DNA of 64,000 bases from Rhizobiaceae bacterium CPCC 101076 (GTDB lineage Bacteria > Pseudomonadota > Alphaproteobacteria > Rhizobiales > Methylopilaceae). A program made the translations under genes and the position numbers. Below the pieces are notes generated by a model. That model saw only the letters and a program-made list of their open reading frames with translations, was not told the DNA's origin and made no database searches. Where the stretch lies: the NCBI GenBank assembly GCA_003347645.1, contig QDFX01000016.1:31823-95822 (forward strand), in the 5' to 3' direction. Within the stretch, counting starts at the first letter, position 1. Every line of letters starts with the position of its first letter. This document shows, one piece after another, positions 55,389-64,000 of this stretch.

Positions 55389-57922
55389 CGAGCACCGCCG
55401 AGCGAGAGACAGCCGAACTGCCCAATCCGTTGCCTCGTCCGCGCGACGAGCTTCGCCGGCTGCAAGCCGTCTGGGCGATCCCCGAGGGTTGGCGAATCCT
55501 CAGCGCCGTCAACAACAGCGTCATCGGCTACTTCTATATCGGCGCGGCTTTCCTGTTCTTTGTGCTGGCGGGCGTTCTCGCGCTTTTGATGCGCGTTCAG
55601 CTGGCGGTTCCGGGCAACCTCTTCCTCGATCAGGAAAGCTACAATCAGATCTTCACCATGCACGGCACGGTGATGATGTTCCTCTTCGCCGTGCCTGCCG
55701 TTGAAGCGATGGGCGTCCTCCTGCTGCCGCAGATGCTGGGCGCGCGGGACCTGCCGTTCCCACGTCTCGGAGCATTCGCGTTCTGGGCCTATCTGGTCGG
55801 CGGTCTAGTCTTCTTCTCGACTCTGTTCTTCGACATGGCGCCCTCCGGCGGCTGGTTCATGTATCCGCCGCTGACGGGCTCCAGGTTCTCACCTGGTACC
55901 GGAGCCGACTTTTGGTTGCTCGGGATCGGCTTCATCGAGATTTCTGCGATCGCCGGGGCGATCGAGATCATCGTCGGCGTGCTCCGGACGCGGGCACCCG
56001 GCATGTCGCTCGACAAGATGCCGATCTTCGCCTGGACGATGTTGATCTTCGCCGTGATGATCGTCTTCGCGTTTCCGGCGGTCATCCTGGCGACGATGAT
56101 GCTCGAACTGGAGCGCGCCTTCGACTGGCCGTTCTTCATCCCGGATAGGGGAGGAGACGCGCTTCTCTGGCAGCATCTGTTCTGGTTCTTCGGACATCCC
56201 GAGGTCTACATCATCTTCCTACCAGCCGCGGGCATGGTGTCGATGATCGTGCCGACGATGGCCGCCACTCCGCTGGTCGGCTATCGCCTGATCGTGGTCG
56301 CGCTGATCGCCACTGGCTTCTTCAGCTTCGGCCTGTGGGTCCATCACATGTTCACCACGGGCATCCCGGCGATGTCGCTCGGCTTCTTCTCCGCGGCGAG
56401 CATGGCGGTGTCGGTGCCGAGTGGAATCCAGGTGTTTTCCTGGATCGCGACAATGGCAGCGGGACGCCTGCGGATCACGGCGGCATCGTTGTTCGTCCTC
56501 GGCTTCCTGTTCATCTTCACACTGGGCGGACTGACGGGCGTGATGGTCGCAATGGTCCCGTTCGACTGGCAGGCCCACGACACCTACTTTGTCGTCGCCC
56601 ATTTCCATTACGTGCTTGTCGGCGGGATGGTGTTCCCGCTCTTCGCCGCGTTCTATTACTGGGCGCCAGCCTTCAGCCGACGCGCATTGTCGGAGCGCCT
56701 AGGCAAGATCGCCTTCGTCCTGATGTTCGTCGGCTTCAACATCGCGTTCTTTCCGATGCACATCGCGGGACTAATCGGGATGCCGAGGCGCGTCTACACA
56801 TATCCAGCAGGATTGGGATGGGAGACGCCTAATCTGGCCTCGACTATCGGTGCGTTCATGATCGCCGCGGGCGTGCTCGTATTTCTGCTAGACCTGATCC
56901 GCCATCTCAGACCGACCGTCGGAGCTTCCGCGGGGAACGTCTGGAATGCGGGAACGCTCGAATGGCTCGAAAACGACGTGCACGCCGCACGCAGCGTTCC
57001 ATTCGTCGAAAGCCGCGACCCCCTCTGGGAGGACGCCCGGCTGAGTGCCGATGTGCACAAGGGACGTTACTACCTTCCCGGCACCGTCACGGGGCGACGG
57101 GAGACGATTGTTACCTCAGCGATCCTGGCAGAGCCGCAATACGTCGTCCGCTTGACCGGGCCCGGTTGGGCTCATCTGCTGGCCGCGATCTTCACCGCAG
57201 CTTTCTTCCTGCTTCTTACGGTCAAGTTGGTCACGGCCGCCATCATTTGCGGCGCGGTGGCGATAGCATGTGTGGTCGCGTGGGCATGGGATACCGATTC
57301 TCCGTCCGCAGGTGACGTCGACATCGGAGGTGGTATTCGCCTGCCAACTTACGCGGTGGGAGCTGCTTCGCATTCATGGTGGGCGATGATCATACTGATG
57401 GCCGTGGCGGGAGCGCTCTATCTCTCCTACGTATTCAGCTATCTGTATCTCTGGACCGTTCGACCGCAGGACTGGCCGCCGATCGCTCCATTGGCATCAC
57501 ACGCGGGCTGGATCGCGTCTGCCGCGCTGCTCTGTATCAGCGCCGCGGCGCTGTGGGCGAGCGGTCGATCGATACGCGCGGCGGTACCGCGGCTCTGGCT
57601 TACCGTCGGCCTCACCGTGGTCGGCCTTTTGACGCTGCTCCTCGGCTTGGGCGCGGATGTTGCGTCTCATTGGCTGGCCGGACTCCGACCCCAGCATAGC
57701 GGCTACGCGGCGTTGGTTTTCACGGCGGGCTTCCTGCAAGCGGAGATCGTCGCCGCCGTATGTATCATGGGCATCTTCGCGTGCGTGCGCATTCTCGTGG
57801 GACTGACCGATGGACGCCGCAGCGTCGTGTTCGACAACATGGTGCTGCTGTGGGGCTACGGGCTGGGACAGGGGGCCCTGGGCCTGTTGCTCACCCACGG
57901 ATTCCCGCGTCTGGGCATGTAA
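55385..57922 (+). CDS. ctaD: cytochrome c oxidase subunits I and III fused
   Basis: 845 residues. Subunit I occupies roughly 1-560 with haem and CuB sites: MHGTVMMFLF, the GHPEVY His-Tyr pair, the VHHMFTTG double His and AHFHYVL. Subunit III-like helices follow (about 600-845, with SHAGWI and the SHWLAGL end). The catalytic Glu in GHPEVY is present, as is an Asp (GARDLPFPR) at the D-channel entry. The usual K-channel Lys in a SxFxxKP-type stretch is replaced by Thr (VPTMAATPLVGY). The operon and fusion fit an alphaproteobacterial caa3-like oxidase. Confidence 0.95.
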   Translation: MTSTAERETAELPNPLPRPRDELRRLQAVWAIPEGWRILSAVNNSVIGYFYIGAAFLFFVLAGVLALLMRVQLAVPGNLFLDQESYNQIFTMHGTVMMFLFAVPAVEAMGVLLLPQMLGARDLPFPRLGAFAFWAYLVGGLVFFSTLFFDMAPSGGWFMYPPLTGSRFSPGTGADFWLLGIGFIEISAIAGAIEIIVGVLRTRAPGMSLDKMPIFAWTMLIFAVMIVFAFPAVILATMMLELERAFDWPFFIPDRGGDALLWQHLFWFFGHPEVYIIFLPAAGMVSMIVPTMAATPLVGYRLIVVALIATGFFSFGLWVHHMFTTGIPAMSLGFFSAASMAVSVPSGIQVFSWIATMAAGRLRITAASLFVLGFLFIFTLGGLTGVMVAMVPFDWQAHDTYFVVAHFHYVLVGGMVFPLFAAFYYWAPAFSRRALSERLGKIAFVLMFVGFNIAFFPMHIAGLIGMPRRVYTYPAGLGWETPNLASTIGAFMIAAGVLVFLLDLIRHLRPTVGASAGNVWNAGTLEWLENDVHAARSVPFVESRDPLWEDARLSADVHKGRYYLPGTVTGRRETIVTSAILAEPQYVVRLTGPGWAHLLAAIFTAAFFLLLTVKLVTAAIICGAVAIACVVAWAWDTDSPSAGDVDIGGGIRLPTYAVGAASHSWWAMIILMAVAGALYLSYVFSYLYLWTVRPQDWPPIAPLASHAGWIASAALLCISAAALWASGRSIRAAVPRLWLTVGLTVVGLLTLLLGLGADVASHWLAGLRPQHSGYAALVFTAGFLQAEIVAAVCIMGIFACVRILVGLTDGRRSVVFDNMVLLWGYGLGQGALGLLLTHGFPRLGM

Positions 57923-57926
57923 CGCG

Positions 57927-58250
57927 ATGCGAAGCGTGGGCACGCTGGGAATCGGACTTTGGCTCGCTGGCCCGATTATCTGGGCGACGCATTTCATCAT
58001 CGTCTATGCGTCGGAGTCCGTCGCATGCACGCGACTGGATGCCGATAGCCATTCACTGATCGCGGGCATTGCCACAATCATCGCGCTGGCTTCGATCGCG
58101 TTCATCGCCGTTCGATCGAGAGCGGGACGCTTCAGAGATACGGCGTTCCTGCGAACGACCGCGCTGACAATGAACCTGCTGGCCTTCCTCGCGGTGACCT
58201 GGGCGGGGATCGCTGCGGTTCTGCTTCCGTCGTGCACTGGCGTCGGTTGA
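57927..58250 (+). CDS. small membrane protein of the oxidase operon
   Basis: 107 residues with three hydrophobic helices (LGIGLWLAGPIIWATHFIIVY, HSLIAGIATIIALASIAFIAV, TALTMNLLAFLAVTWAGIAAV). It starts 4 bp after the fused subunit gene. It could be a small accessory or assembly subunit like the short proteins found in bacterial oxidase operons. No family is assigned. Confidence 0.7.
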   Translation: MRSVGTLGIGLWLAGPIIWATHFIIVYASESVACTRLDADSHSLIAGIATIIALASIAFIAVRSRAGRFRDTAFLRTTALTMNLLAFLAVTWAGIAAVLLPSCTGVG

Positions 58251-58537
58251 CAGCGGCGGTGTGAGCTCCCGCTGACCCAAGGGCGACCTTCGAAGAGCCG
58301 TTCGTATCGCGTAGCGCCGGTTGGCAACATATCGGCGCCTCCCTCCGAGATGGCTGTAGAGCTCGTTGCACCCACAACCAGCTCCTTCCCGATTGCGGTC
58401 GTAGGAGCAATCACATGCCCCGAGATCGCGGATCGGCGTGTCGGGGCATAGGGAATCCGGACATCCGTGGGGATGACGGCGCTGGACGGGCAGCGTTCGT
58501 AACGCGACCTTCGAGCAGCTCGTCATCCCCGCTTGGA

Positions 58538-59191
58538 TCAACCCGCGGTGCTCGGCACCGGGGTGTTGAGCAGCTGCTGCTCCCACAGGAATGCGATGCC
58601 GCTGCCGCCGAGGTGATCGATCAGGATCTGTGTCACTTCTTCGACATGCTCGGTGCGTGCCCAGTCGCGCTGCCACTCCCCGGCCAGCGCCATCCAAGTC
58701 ATCGGGTTCGCGCCGGCCGCGATCATCCGCTGGATGGCAACCTCGTGCGACTCGGTCGAAACGCCGCCCGACGCGTCGGTGATCACAGTCACGTCCCAGC
58801 CTTCACCGGCGGCCTGGATGACGGGCATGGCGACGCAGACTTCGGTCCACAGGCCTGCGATGATCAGCTGCTTGCGGCCGGTTGCCTTGACGAGGTCGAC
58901 CACCTTCTTGTCTTCCCAGGTGTTCACCCAGGTACGGTCGATCACCTCTTGGTCCGGGAAGACGTCCGTGATCTGCTTGAAAAGCAGGCCGCCACGCGCC
59001 GCAAGCACGCTCGTGAGGATAGTCGGAACGTTGAAAGCTTTCGCAAGCTTCGCGAGCGCGGTCACATTATTGACCACGGCCTGCGGATCATGGCTGTTCA
59101 CGTTCGTAAGCTGAAAAGCCTGATGATCGATCAGAACGAGGACCGAGTCTTCGGGACGGAGAAGCGAGGCGAGGCCGTTACGAAAGGTCAT
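58538..59191 (-). CDS. isochorismatase-family cysteine hydrolase (YcaC-like)
   Basis: 217 residues. Catalytic Asp in LVLIDHQ, the loop Lys in DRTWVNTWEDKK, and the nucleophilic Cys in GLWTEVCV. The layout and length match the YcaC subgroup. These enzymes hydrolyse small amide- or ether-like bonds; this one is not a siderophore-pathway isochorismatase. GGAGG precedes the ATG at 59191. It diverges from a LysR-type regulator 155 bp away, which likely controls it. Confidence 0.9.
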   Translation of the reverse strand: MTFRNGLASLLRPEDSVLVLIDHQAFQLTNVNSHDPQAVVNNVTALAKLAKAFNVPTILTSVLAARGGLLFKQITDVFPDQEVIDRTWVNTWEDKKVVDLVKATGRKQLIIAGLWTEVCVAMPVIQAAGEGWDVTVITDASGGVSTESHEVAIQRMIAAGANPMTWMALAGEWQRDWARTEHVEEVTQILIDHLGGSGIAFLWEQQLLNTPVPSTAG

Positions 59192-59345
59192 GAACACATC
59201 CTCCGGTGCCGTCGTGAGTGAGGTTGGTCCGCCGGGCGACATGCTCCGGCTGCGGCACCGTCTAGGAGGCGGACGTTGTCATTCCCATTTGTGATGCGGT
59301 AGCGCTGTTTAGCGCCACTCTCTGTCGCGAAATGGGGAACGCCGA

Positions 59346-60281
59346 ATGGACATCGAAGAGCTGCGGACATTCGTGGAAGTTGCAGATGCCGGAGGAGTTT
59401 CGCCCGCCGCGCTCCGGCTCGGCGTCTCCAAGTCGATCGTCAGCCGTCGGCTCTTCCGGCTTGAAGCGGACCTTGGCGTCCAGCTTCTCGCACGATCCAC
59501 CCGCGGGGCTGCGCTCACGGAAGCCGGGGCCACGTTCCGGGATTACGCAGCCAGAGTTTGCGCCGAGATCGACGTGGCCAGGGAAACGATGCTACCTGCA
59601 GGTGAGCTTCGCGGCCGCTTGCGGGTTGCTGCGCCGCTGTCTTTCGGCCCGTCCCACTTCGCGCCGGTACTCGCGGAAATGGCGCGGCGCCACCCCCATC
59701 TCCACATTCACACCTGTTACAGCGATCGCTTCGTCGACCTCATCGCGGAAGGGTACGATTGTGCGATCCGGGTCGGCTATCTCCAGGACTCCAACCTGAT
59801 CGCAAGACGTGTCGGGCCGATCTACGGAAAGCTGGTCGCGAGCCCGGACTACATCAAGGCACATGGTTCCCCCGAGAAGCCGGAGGAACTCGCCGACCAC
59901 CAGTCCCTCATGCAAGGGACGGAAAGCTGGCAATTCATGGTTGGCGACGAGATCGTCACGGTTCGTCCGCAGGGGCGCTTCAAAGCCGACAATGCCGTCG
60001 CTCTCGCCGCCGCGGCGGCAGCAGGGCTTGGCGTCGCCTGGCTTCCGGATTGCGTCACCCATGACTATGTGGCCTCGGGCGCGCTTGTTCCGGTGATGAC
60101 ACACCATCCGCCACCTCCGGCAGGAGCCTATGTCGTCCGGCCGCCAGGGCAGCATCCTGCACGGAAGATTCGGGTGCTCACCGAACTGCTGATCGAGTAT
60201 TTCGAACGGCCTCCGCACTTTGCGACTGCGGTCGCCAAACCACGAACGACGCGAAGCTCCGAGCCGGCCTCGGCGACATAG
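59346..60281 (+). CDS. LysR-family transcriptional regulator
   Basis: 311 residues. The HTH region reads IEELRTFVEVADAGGVSPAALRLGVSKSIVSRRLFRLE. The effector domain is of the PBP2_CrgA-like type, with LRVAAPLSFGPSHFAP and YDCAIRVGYLQDSNLIARR. The C-terminal 15 residues are low complexity. It probably regulates the divergent hydrolase and perhaps the pirin gene 150 bp downstream. The effector is unknown. Confidence 0.93.
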   Translation: MDIEELRTFVEVADAGGVSPAALRLGVSKSIVSRRLFRLEADLGVQLLARSTRGAALTEAGATFRDYAARVCAEIDVARETMLPAGELRGRLRVAAPLSFGPSHFAPVLAEMARRHPHLHIHTCYSDRFVDLIAEGYDCAIRVGYLQDSNLIARRVGPIYGKLVASPDYIKAHGSPEKPEELADHQSLMQGTESWQFMVGDEIVTVRPQGRFKADNAVALAAAAAAGLGVAWLPDCVTHDYVASGALVPVMTHHPPPPAGAYVVRPPGQHPARKIRVLTELLIEYFERPPHFATAVAKPRTTRSSEPASAT

Positions 60282-60431
60282 CTGCGACGTTCCGCTTTCC
60301 GCGACAAAGCTCGACGGATTGCGGGGCTAGTTGGAGAGACGGCCGCTTGCCAGATCGGGCAGTCGTTGGACCGGTAGCGCCCCCTCGCGCGGTGCAGACG
60401 AGGACGGGATCGCCCGGCAGTCCAGGAGAGG

Positions 60432-61376
60432 ATGACGCAGATGAGTTGGAACCCAGCAATCGAACCGGGTTGTCCCGATGAGGTGGGCGTGGACGCGATC
60501 GAAACCCTCATCGTTCCGCGTGCTCGAGACCTTGGCGGCTTCGAGGTTCGGCGCGCTCTGCCGGCGCCGAAGCGGCAGATGGTCGGGCCGTTCATCTTCT
60601 TCGACCAGGCCGGGCCGGCCGAGTTCCTGACCGGCCAGGGCGTCGATGTCCGGCCGCACCCGCATATTGGTCTCGGCACCGTCACCTACCTGTATCGCGG
60701 CGACTTCCATCACCGAGACAGCATCGGATCCGACCAGATCATCCGTCCCGGCGCGCTGAACTGGATGGTCGCCGGGCGCGGGGTTTCCCATTCGGAGCGC
60801 ACGTCGGCAGCGGCCCGGAGCGGTCCGAACAGCCTGTTCGGGATTCAGACTTGGCTGGCCCTGCCCGACAGTCACGAGGACATCGCGCCCATGTTCGAGC
60901 ATCACGGCAAGGAGGCGCTGCCGGTGATCGAGGACCTTGGCGTCTCGGTTCGGCTTATCCTCGGAAACGCCTACGGCCAAGCCGCCCCCGCGACGATGTT
61001 CTCGGAGACATTCTACGCCGATGTGACGCTCGACGCAGGAAGCCGATTGCCGATGCCAGACGACCATGAGGACAGAGGCATCTATATCGTCGAAGGCTCG
61101 ATCTCGGTCGCTGGCCAGGATTACGCAGCATCTCAGATGATGGTTTTCCGGCCTGGCGACAGGATTACGGTGGCGGCCGGCAGCAGAGGCGCGCGGCTGA
61201 TGATTCTCGGCGGCGCAACACTCGCGGGACCACGTTACATCTGGTGGAACTTCGTCGCCTCCTCGGAGGAGCGTATCGAAGAAGCCAAGGCCGAATGGCG
61301 CGCGCAGAATTGGGGCAAGGGGCGCTTCGATCTCCCGGTCGATGACCGGGATGAGCACATACCTCTTCCTATCTGA
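60432..61376 (+). CDS. pirin-family protein
   Basis: 314 residues with the pirin bicupin fold. The metal ligands lie in RPHPHIGLGTVTYLYRG, DFHHRDSIGS and GRGVSHSERT, followed by a second cupin with LIILG-like strands and a C-terminal VASSEERIEEAK block. Bacterial pirins include quercetin dioxygenases and redox-sensing regulators; which applies here is open. The AGGAG is 3 bp before ATG 60432 and 12 bp before a second ATG at 60441, so the start is uncertain by three codons. Confidence 0.9.
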   Translation: MTQMSWNPAIEPGCPDEVGVDAIETLIVPRARDLGGFEVRRALPAPKRQMVGPFIFFDQAGPAEFLTGQGVDVRPHPHIGLGTVTYLYRGDFHHRDSIGSDQIIRPGALNWMVAGRGVSHSERTSAAARSGPNSLFGIQTWLALPDSHEDIAPMFEHHGKEALPVIEDLGVSVRLILGNAYGQAAPATMFSETFYADVTLDAGSRLPMPDDHEDRGIYIVEGSISVAGQDYAASQMMVFRPGDRITVAAGSRGARLMILGGATLAGPRYIWWNFVASSEERIEEAKAEWRAQNWGKGRFDLPVDDRDEHIPLPI

Positions 61377-61395
61377 CCAGCGCTAACGAACGCGA

Positions 61396-61788
61396 CTAGG
61401 GCAATCCAGAACGACATGGATGCACACTGGCATTAAGGTCTGAGCTCGCTGACAGCCCAGACCCCAAGTCCTCTCTTGGCGCTTTCTGGGAGCGGACGAG
61501 CAGGCGTATCCGGCGCATTTCGCCGTGTTTGCCAGATATGAGGATATCCAGAAGATCCCGGGCCACTCCACGGTCCCGGAGCGATACCCATTCGAGGGAT
61601 TTGAACGGTTTCTCAACGCGGCCGCTGAGCATTATCCCGTCCGCCTGAACTGACAGCAAGCCCCGCGCATAGGCGTCGCGACAGCGCAGGCTGTCCAACG
61701 CTGATCTCGCCTCACAAGTCTTGGCCGTCGGTCTGCTGGGAGAATCCGAAGACGCGTTGCGACAGCCGCCGGGCAGCCCCGCAATCAT
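61396..61788 (-). CDS. hypothetical protein, weak support
   Basis: About 130 residues from an ATG at 61788 (MIAGLPGGCRNASSDSPSRP), with a more ordered middle (LLSVQADGIMLSGRVEKPFK, SLEWVSLRDRGVARDLLDIL, KHGEMRRIRLLVRSQK). No ribosome site, no family. The frame also extends upstream to 61890 over the kinase start. It may be real or decayed. Confidence 0.35.
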   Translation of the reverse strand: MIAGLPGGCRNASSDSPSRPTAKTCEARSALDSLRCRDAYARGLLSVQADGIMLSGRVEKPFKSLEWVSLRDRGVARDLLDILISGKHGEMRRIRLLVRSQKAPREDLGSGLSASSDLNASVHPCRSGLP

Positions 61789-61863
61789 CAGAAACGGTTC
61801 ATCTGTCCTCTCGACGGACCTGATGTGGAGTCGTACCGTTACGGAACAACAAGGGGCGGTGCC

Positions 61864-63288
61864 ATGTCCCAGGATCCCAGGGTCCAGCACGATGTGACGC
61901 GGCGCGCAACGACAGCGCTCAATGGGGACGAGGCGCGCTATCGTTTCCTATTCGAAGCAATCGACACAGGGTTCTGTACCATCCAGGTCGTCTTCGACGA
62001 GCGCGGCAAGGCCACCGATTACGTCTTCCTCGAGGTCAATCCGGCCTTCATCTCGCATACCGGGCTTGTGGACGCCGTCCGCAAGAGCATTCGAGAGCTT
62101 CGGCCGGAGCACGAGGATTATTGGTTCGAAACCTACGGCCGGATCGTGACGACAGGTCGCCCCGAGCGTTTCGAACGTCTCTCACCATCGCTCGGCCGCT
62201 GGTTCGATGTCTACGCCTTCCCAATCGGTCCTCCGGAACGTCAAGAACTCGCGATCCGGCTGTACGACATTACGGATCGTAAGCGTGCGGAGGACGCCCT
62301 CCGCGTCACCGCCGAACGGCTCCGCCACGTCGTCGATGGCGCCCGAGAGTATGCGATTATCTCCCTCGACGCGGACGGCCGGATAACGGGTTGGGACGGC
62401 GGCGCTCGACGCCTTCTAGGATACGACGAGGCTGAGACGCTCGGCTTGCCCATCGACATCTTCTATACACCCGAAGACTGCGCCTCCGGAGTGCCGGAAC
62501 GGGAGATGAGGACCGCGGACGAGTCCGGGCGCGCCTCTGACGATCGCTGGCACCTCCGCAAGGATGGCTCCCGCTTCTGGGGCTCCGGCGTGATGCTGCC
62601 GTTGCACGATGGCGACAGTGCCCGCTTCCTCAAAATCTTTCGCGATCGCACCGAAGAGCGGCAGGCCGCCGAACTTCAGCGGCTCCTCCTGTCGGAACTG
62701 GAGCACCGCGTGAAGAACACGCTGGCCGTTGTGGATGCGATCGCAACGCAAACCTTCCGCGGCCTGGACCAAGAGGCCGAAAAAGCCTTCCGATCACGCT
62801 TGCGGGCACTCGCGGGCGGCCACGGGGTGCTTACCCAAGAGCACTGGCAGGGCGCAGATCTGCGGCAGGTCGTGGCCACCGCGCTGAAGCCCTTCAACGA
62901 CGAGACAAGGGCGCGGCTGCGGATCGAGGGACCGGGCCTTGAGATCGCAGCGAAACCCGCCCTGGCGCTGACGCTGGCACTGCATGAACTGGCGACCAAC
63001 GCCGCGAAATATGGCGCCTTGGCAAGCGAGAACGGTCGCGTGGACGTGTCCTGGTCCGTCGAGGACGGGCTGGAGGGCAGGCTTCGGTTCCAATGGGTGG
63101 AGAGGGAGGGGCCTCCCGTCGCCGTCCCGGCCAAAACAGGGTTCGGCTCCCGGCTGATCCGCAATCTCTCGACCGAACTCGGCGCAACCGTTCAAATAGA
63201 CTATCCGCCCTCCGGGGCAGTGTGCGTCGTCGATGTGCCGACAGCGAGTCTCCAAGACCAAGCGAACGGCGGAGAGCCAGCGACATGA
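61864..63288 (+). CDS. PAS-PAS HWE-family histidine kinase
   Basis: 474 residues from the ATG at 61864. Two PAS domains (about 20-145 and 145-270) are followed by an HWE kinase core: phospho-acceptor SELEHRVKNTLAVV, GVLTQEHWQGADL with the family WxE/Q-type motif, and the N-box HELATNAAKYGAL. The ATPase ends with GFGSRLIRNLSTELGA. HWE kinases of alphaproteobacteria often feed PhyR-type general stress signalling or light sensing. No cognate regulator is adjacent. It is soluble. Confidence 0.92.
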   Translation: MSQDPRVQHDVTRRATTALNGDEARYRFLFEAIDTGFCTIQVVFDERGKATDYVFLEVNPAFISHTGLVDAVRKSIRELRPEHEDYWFETYGRIVTTGRPERFERLSPSLGRWFDVYAFPIGPPERQELAIRLYDITDRKRAEDALRVTAERLRHVVDGAREYAIISLDADGRITGWDGGARRLLGYDEAETLGLPIDIFYTPEDCASGVPEREMRTADESGRASDDRWHLRKDGSRFWGSGVMLPLHDGDSARFLKIFRDRTEERQAAELQRLLLSELEHRVKNTLAVVDAIATQTFRGLDQEAEKAFRSRLRALAGGHGVLTQEHWQGADLRQVVATALKPFNDETRARLRIEGPGLEIAAKPALALTLALHELATNAAKYGALASENGRVDVSWSVEDGLEGRLRFQWVEREGPPVAVPAKTGFGSRLIRNLSTELGATVQIDYPPSGAVCVVDVPTASLQDQANGGEPAT

Positions 63289-63608
63289 ACGGATCGCGTG
63301 AGGGGCCGACCCTGCGATCGACCCCAGGCGGCCCGGAAATCCAGCGAAAACCGCCGTTGTCCGGATGACGGTCTTGAATCTGCCGAAGGCAGGCAAGGTT
63401 TGCTGCCGATCTGCTGCGTGCCAGGCGAGAGATCTCCGTCGTTATCCATCGCGAAGCTTCAGGTGGAGTTGGACCATGTCTGACCAATCCAACATGCGGG
63501 CGCAAGCGGCACGAACTCGGGAGAGCCGCGACAGGCAGACGGTACTGGGCGAGAAGCGCCTCATGGCCGCTGAAGCTGACTTTCATAGCCGCGCCAATGT
63601 GTCGACGC

Positions 63609-63893
63609 TCAGCGCCAGGAGACAGACAGCGGCTTCTCGCGAAAGGCAAATCGCTCGAGATGGTCGACGACCACCTCCCCCGTTTCCACGGCGACTGCGG
63701 ACTCCGAAGCGGTGATCTTTATGGAGAGATTGTCTGGACCGGCCTCCAATTCGACCACAGCACCAGACGGCATGATGATCCGCCCGCGGCTCCCCATGAG
63801 CGTCACATCCAAGCGATGGGCCCAGTGTTTGCAGAGCTGCTTCAAATACAGGTCGCCGTTCTTGGTTGGAACGTCAGCTTGGATGATCTGCAA
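63609..63893 (-). CDS. DUF2218-domain protein
   Basis: 94 residues: QADVPTKNGDLYLKQLCKHWAHR matches the DUF2218 start, followed by a beta-rich domain with GRIIMPSGAVVELEAG. It lies 17 bp downstream of the ABC exporter end on the same strand, GGAGAG before the ATG. DUF2218 proteins accompany iron or siderophore-related genes in many proteobacteria. It is probably co-transcribed with the exporter. Confidence 0.85.
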   Translation of the reverse strand: MQIIQADVPTKNGDLYLKQLCKHWAHRLDVTLMGSRGRIIMPSGAVVELEAGPDNLSIKITASESAVAVETGEVVVDHLERFAFREKPLSVSWR

Positions 63894-63910
63894 ATGTTGC
63901 TCTCCGAAAT

Positions 63911-64000
63911 CTAGATGACCTTCTGCGCGTCGTGCAGCCGGCGGTAGGTTCCGTGGCGGGCAACGAGGTCGGTGTGGTTGCCCTGTTCGGCGATGCCGGT
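63911..64000 (-). CDS. ABC exporter ATPase domain, 3' end only
   Basis: The last 29 residues of a protein read TGIAEQGNHTDLVARHGTYR, then RLHDAQKVI and stop. The pattern G-I-x-E-x-G-x-H-x-x-L is the usual end of fused permease-ATPase exporters of the MsbA/siderophore-export kind. The rest is outside the window. Confidence 0.8.
   Translation of the reverse strand, partial: TGIAEQGNHTDLVARHGTYRRLHDAQKVI

Noticed and set aside
63478..63715. Short Arg-rich plus-strand frame
   Set aside because: Overlaps the DUF2218 gene antisense over half its length and has a random composition.

Overview
The window is high-GC chromosomal DNA from an alphaproteobacterium, most likely a member of the Hyphomicrobiales (Rhizobiales). 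This rests on the protein families present: an HWE-family histidine kinase, a ROSE-like heat-shock leader with two small heat-shock proteins, a caa3-type oxidase with fused subunits I and III, a KaiC-like ATPase paired with a histidine kinase, and a glycosyltransferase / amylo-1,6-glucosidase / topoisomerase IB group. I cannot name the genus. No phage, IS element, integrase or CRISPR array is visible.

Layout. 1-2.6 kb: 5-oxoprolinase genes (pxpBC diverging from pxpA) and a lytic transglycosylase. 2.7-5.6 kb: sulfate ABC importer (binding protein, CysT, CysW) without its ATPase. 5.8-10.2 kb: MacAB-type exporter and an MFS exporter. 10.4-12.4 kb: fasciclin protein, anti-sigma factor and ECF sigma factor, with a promoter-like site in front of the fasciclin gene. 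12.5-18.5 kb: GNAT enzyme, LysR regulator, LepA, an SDR with an apparent CTG start, PPK2 and an L,D-transpeptidase. 18.7-29.6 kb: hydrolase, GGDEF/EAL protein, MsrA, MepA, glycosyltransferase, glycogen-debranching-like enzyme, SDR and topoisomerase IB. A tRNA-Ser(GGA) lies at 29.74 kb.

Beyond the tRNA the gene content becomes accessory. There is a three-gene operon (anchored parvulin-like protein, HupE/UreJ-like membrane protein, secreted DUF3604 protein), a secreted RTX metalloprotease, an RsbQ-like hydrolase coupled to a PAS histidine kinase, and an opposing KaiC-like ATPase / hybrid kinase pair. From 42.6 to 48.7 kb is a low-density stretch of tiny genes, ribbon-helix-helix-like paralogues, recurring hairpins and a decayed response regulator. 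Two Hsp20 genes follow at 48.7-49.8 kb; the first has a leader that looks like a ROSE RNA thermometer.

51.2-58.3 kb carries a sorbosone-dehydrogenase-like lipoprotein and a complete caa3-type terminal oxidase operon (CtaG, tri-haem cytochrome c, subunit II with haem c, fused subunit I+III, small membrane protein). The end holds an isochorismatase-like hydrolase diverging from a LysR regulator, a pirin, an HWE kinase, a DUF2218 protein and the 3' end of an ABC exporter. Overall the window mixes envelope maintenance, stress response, signal sensing and respiration.
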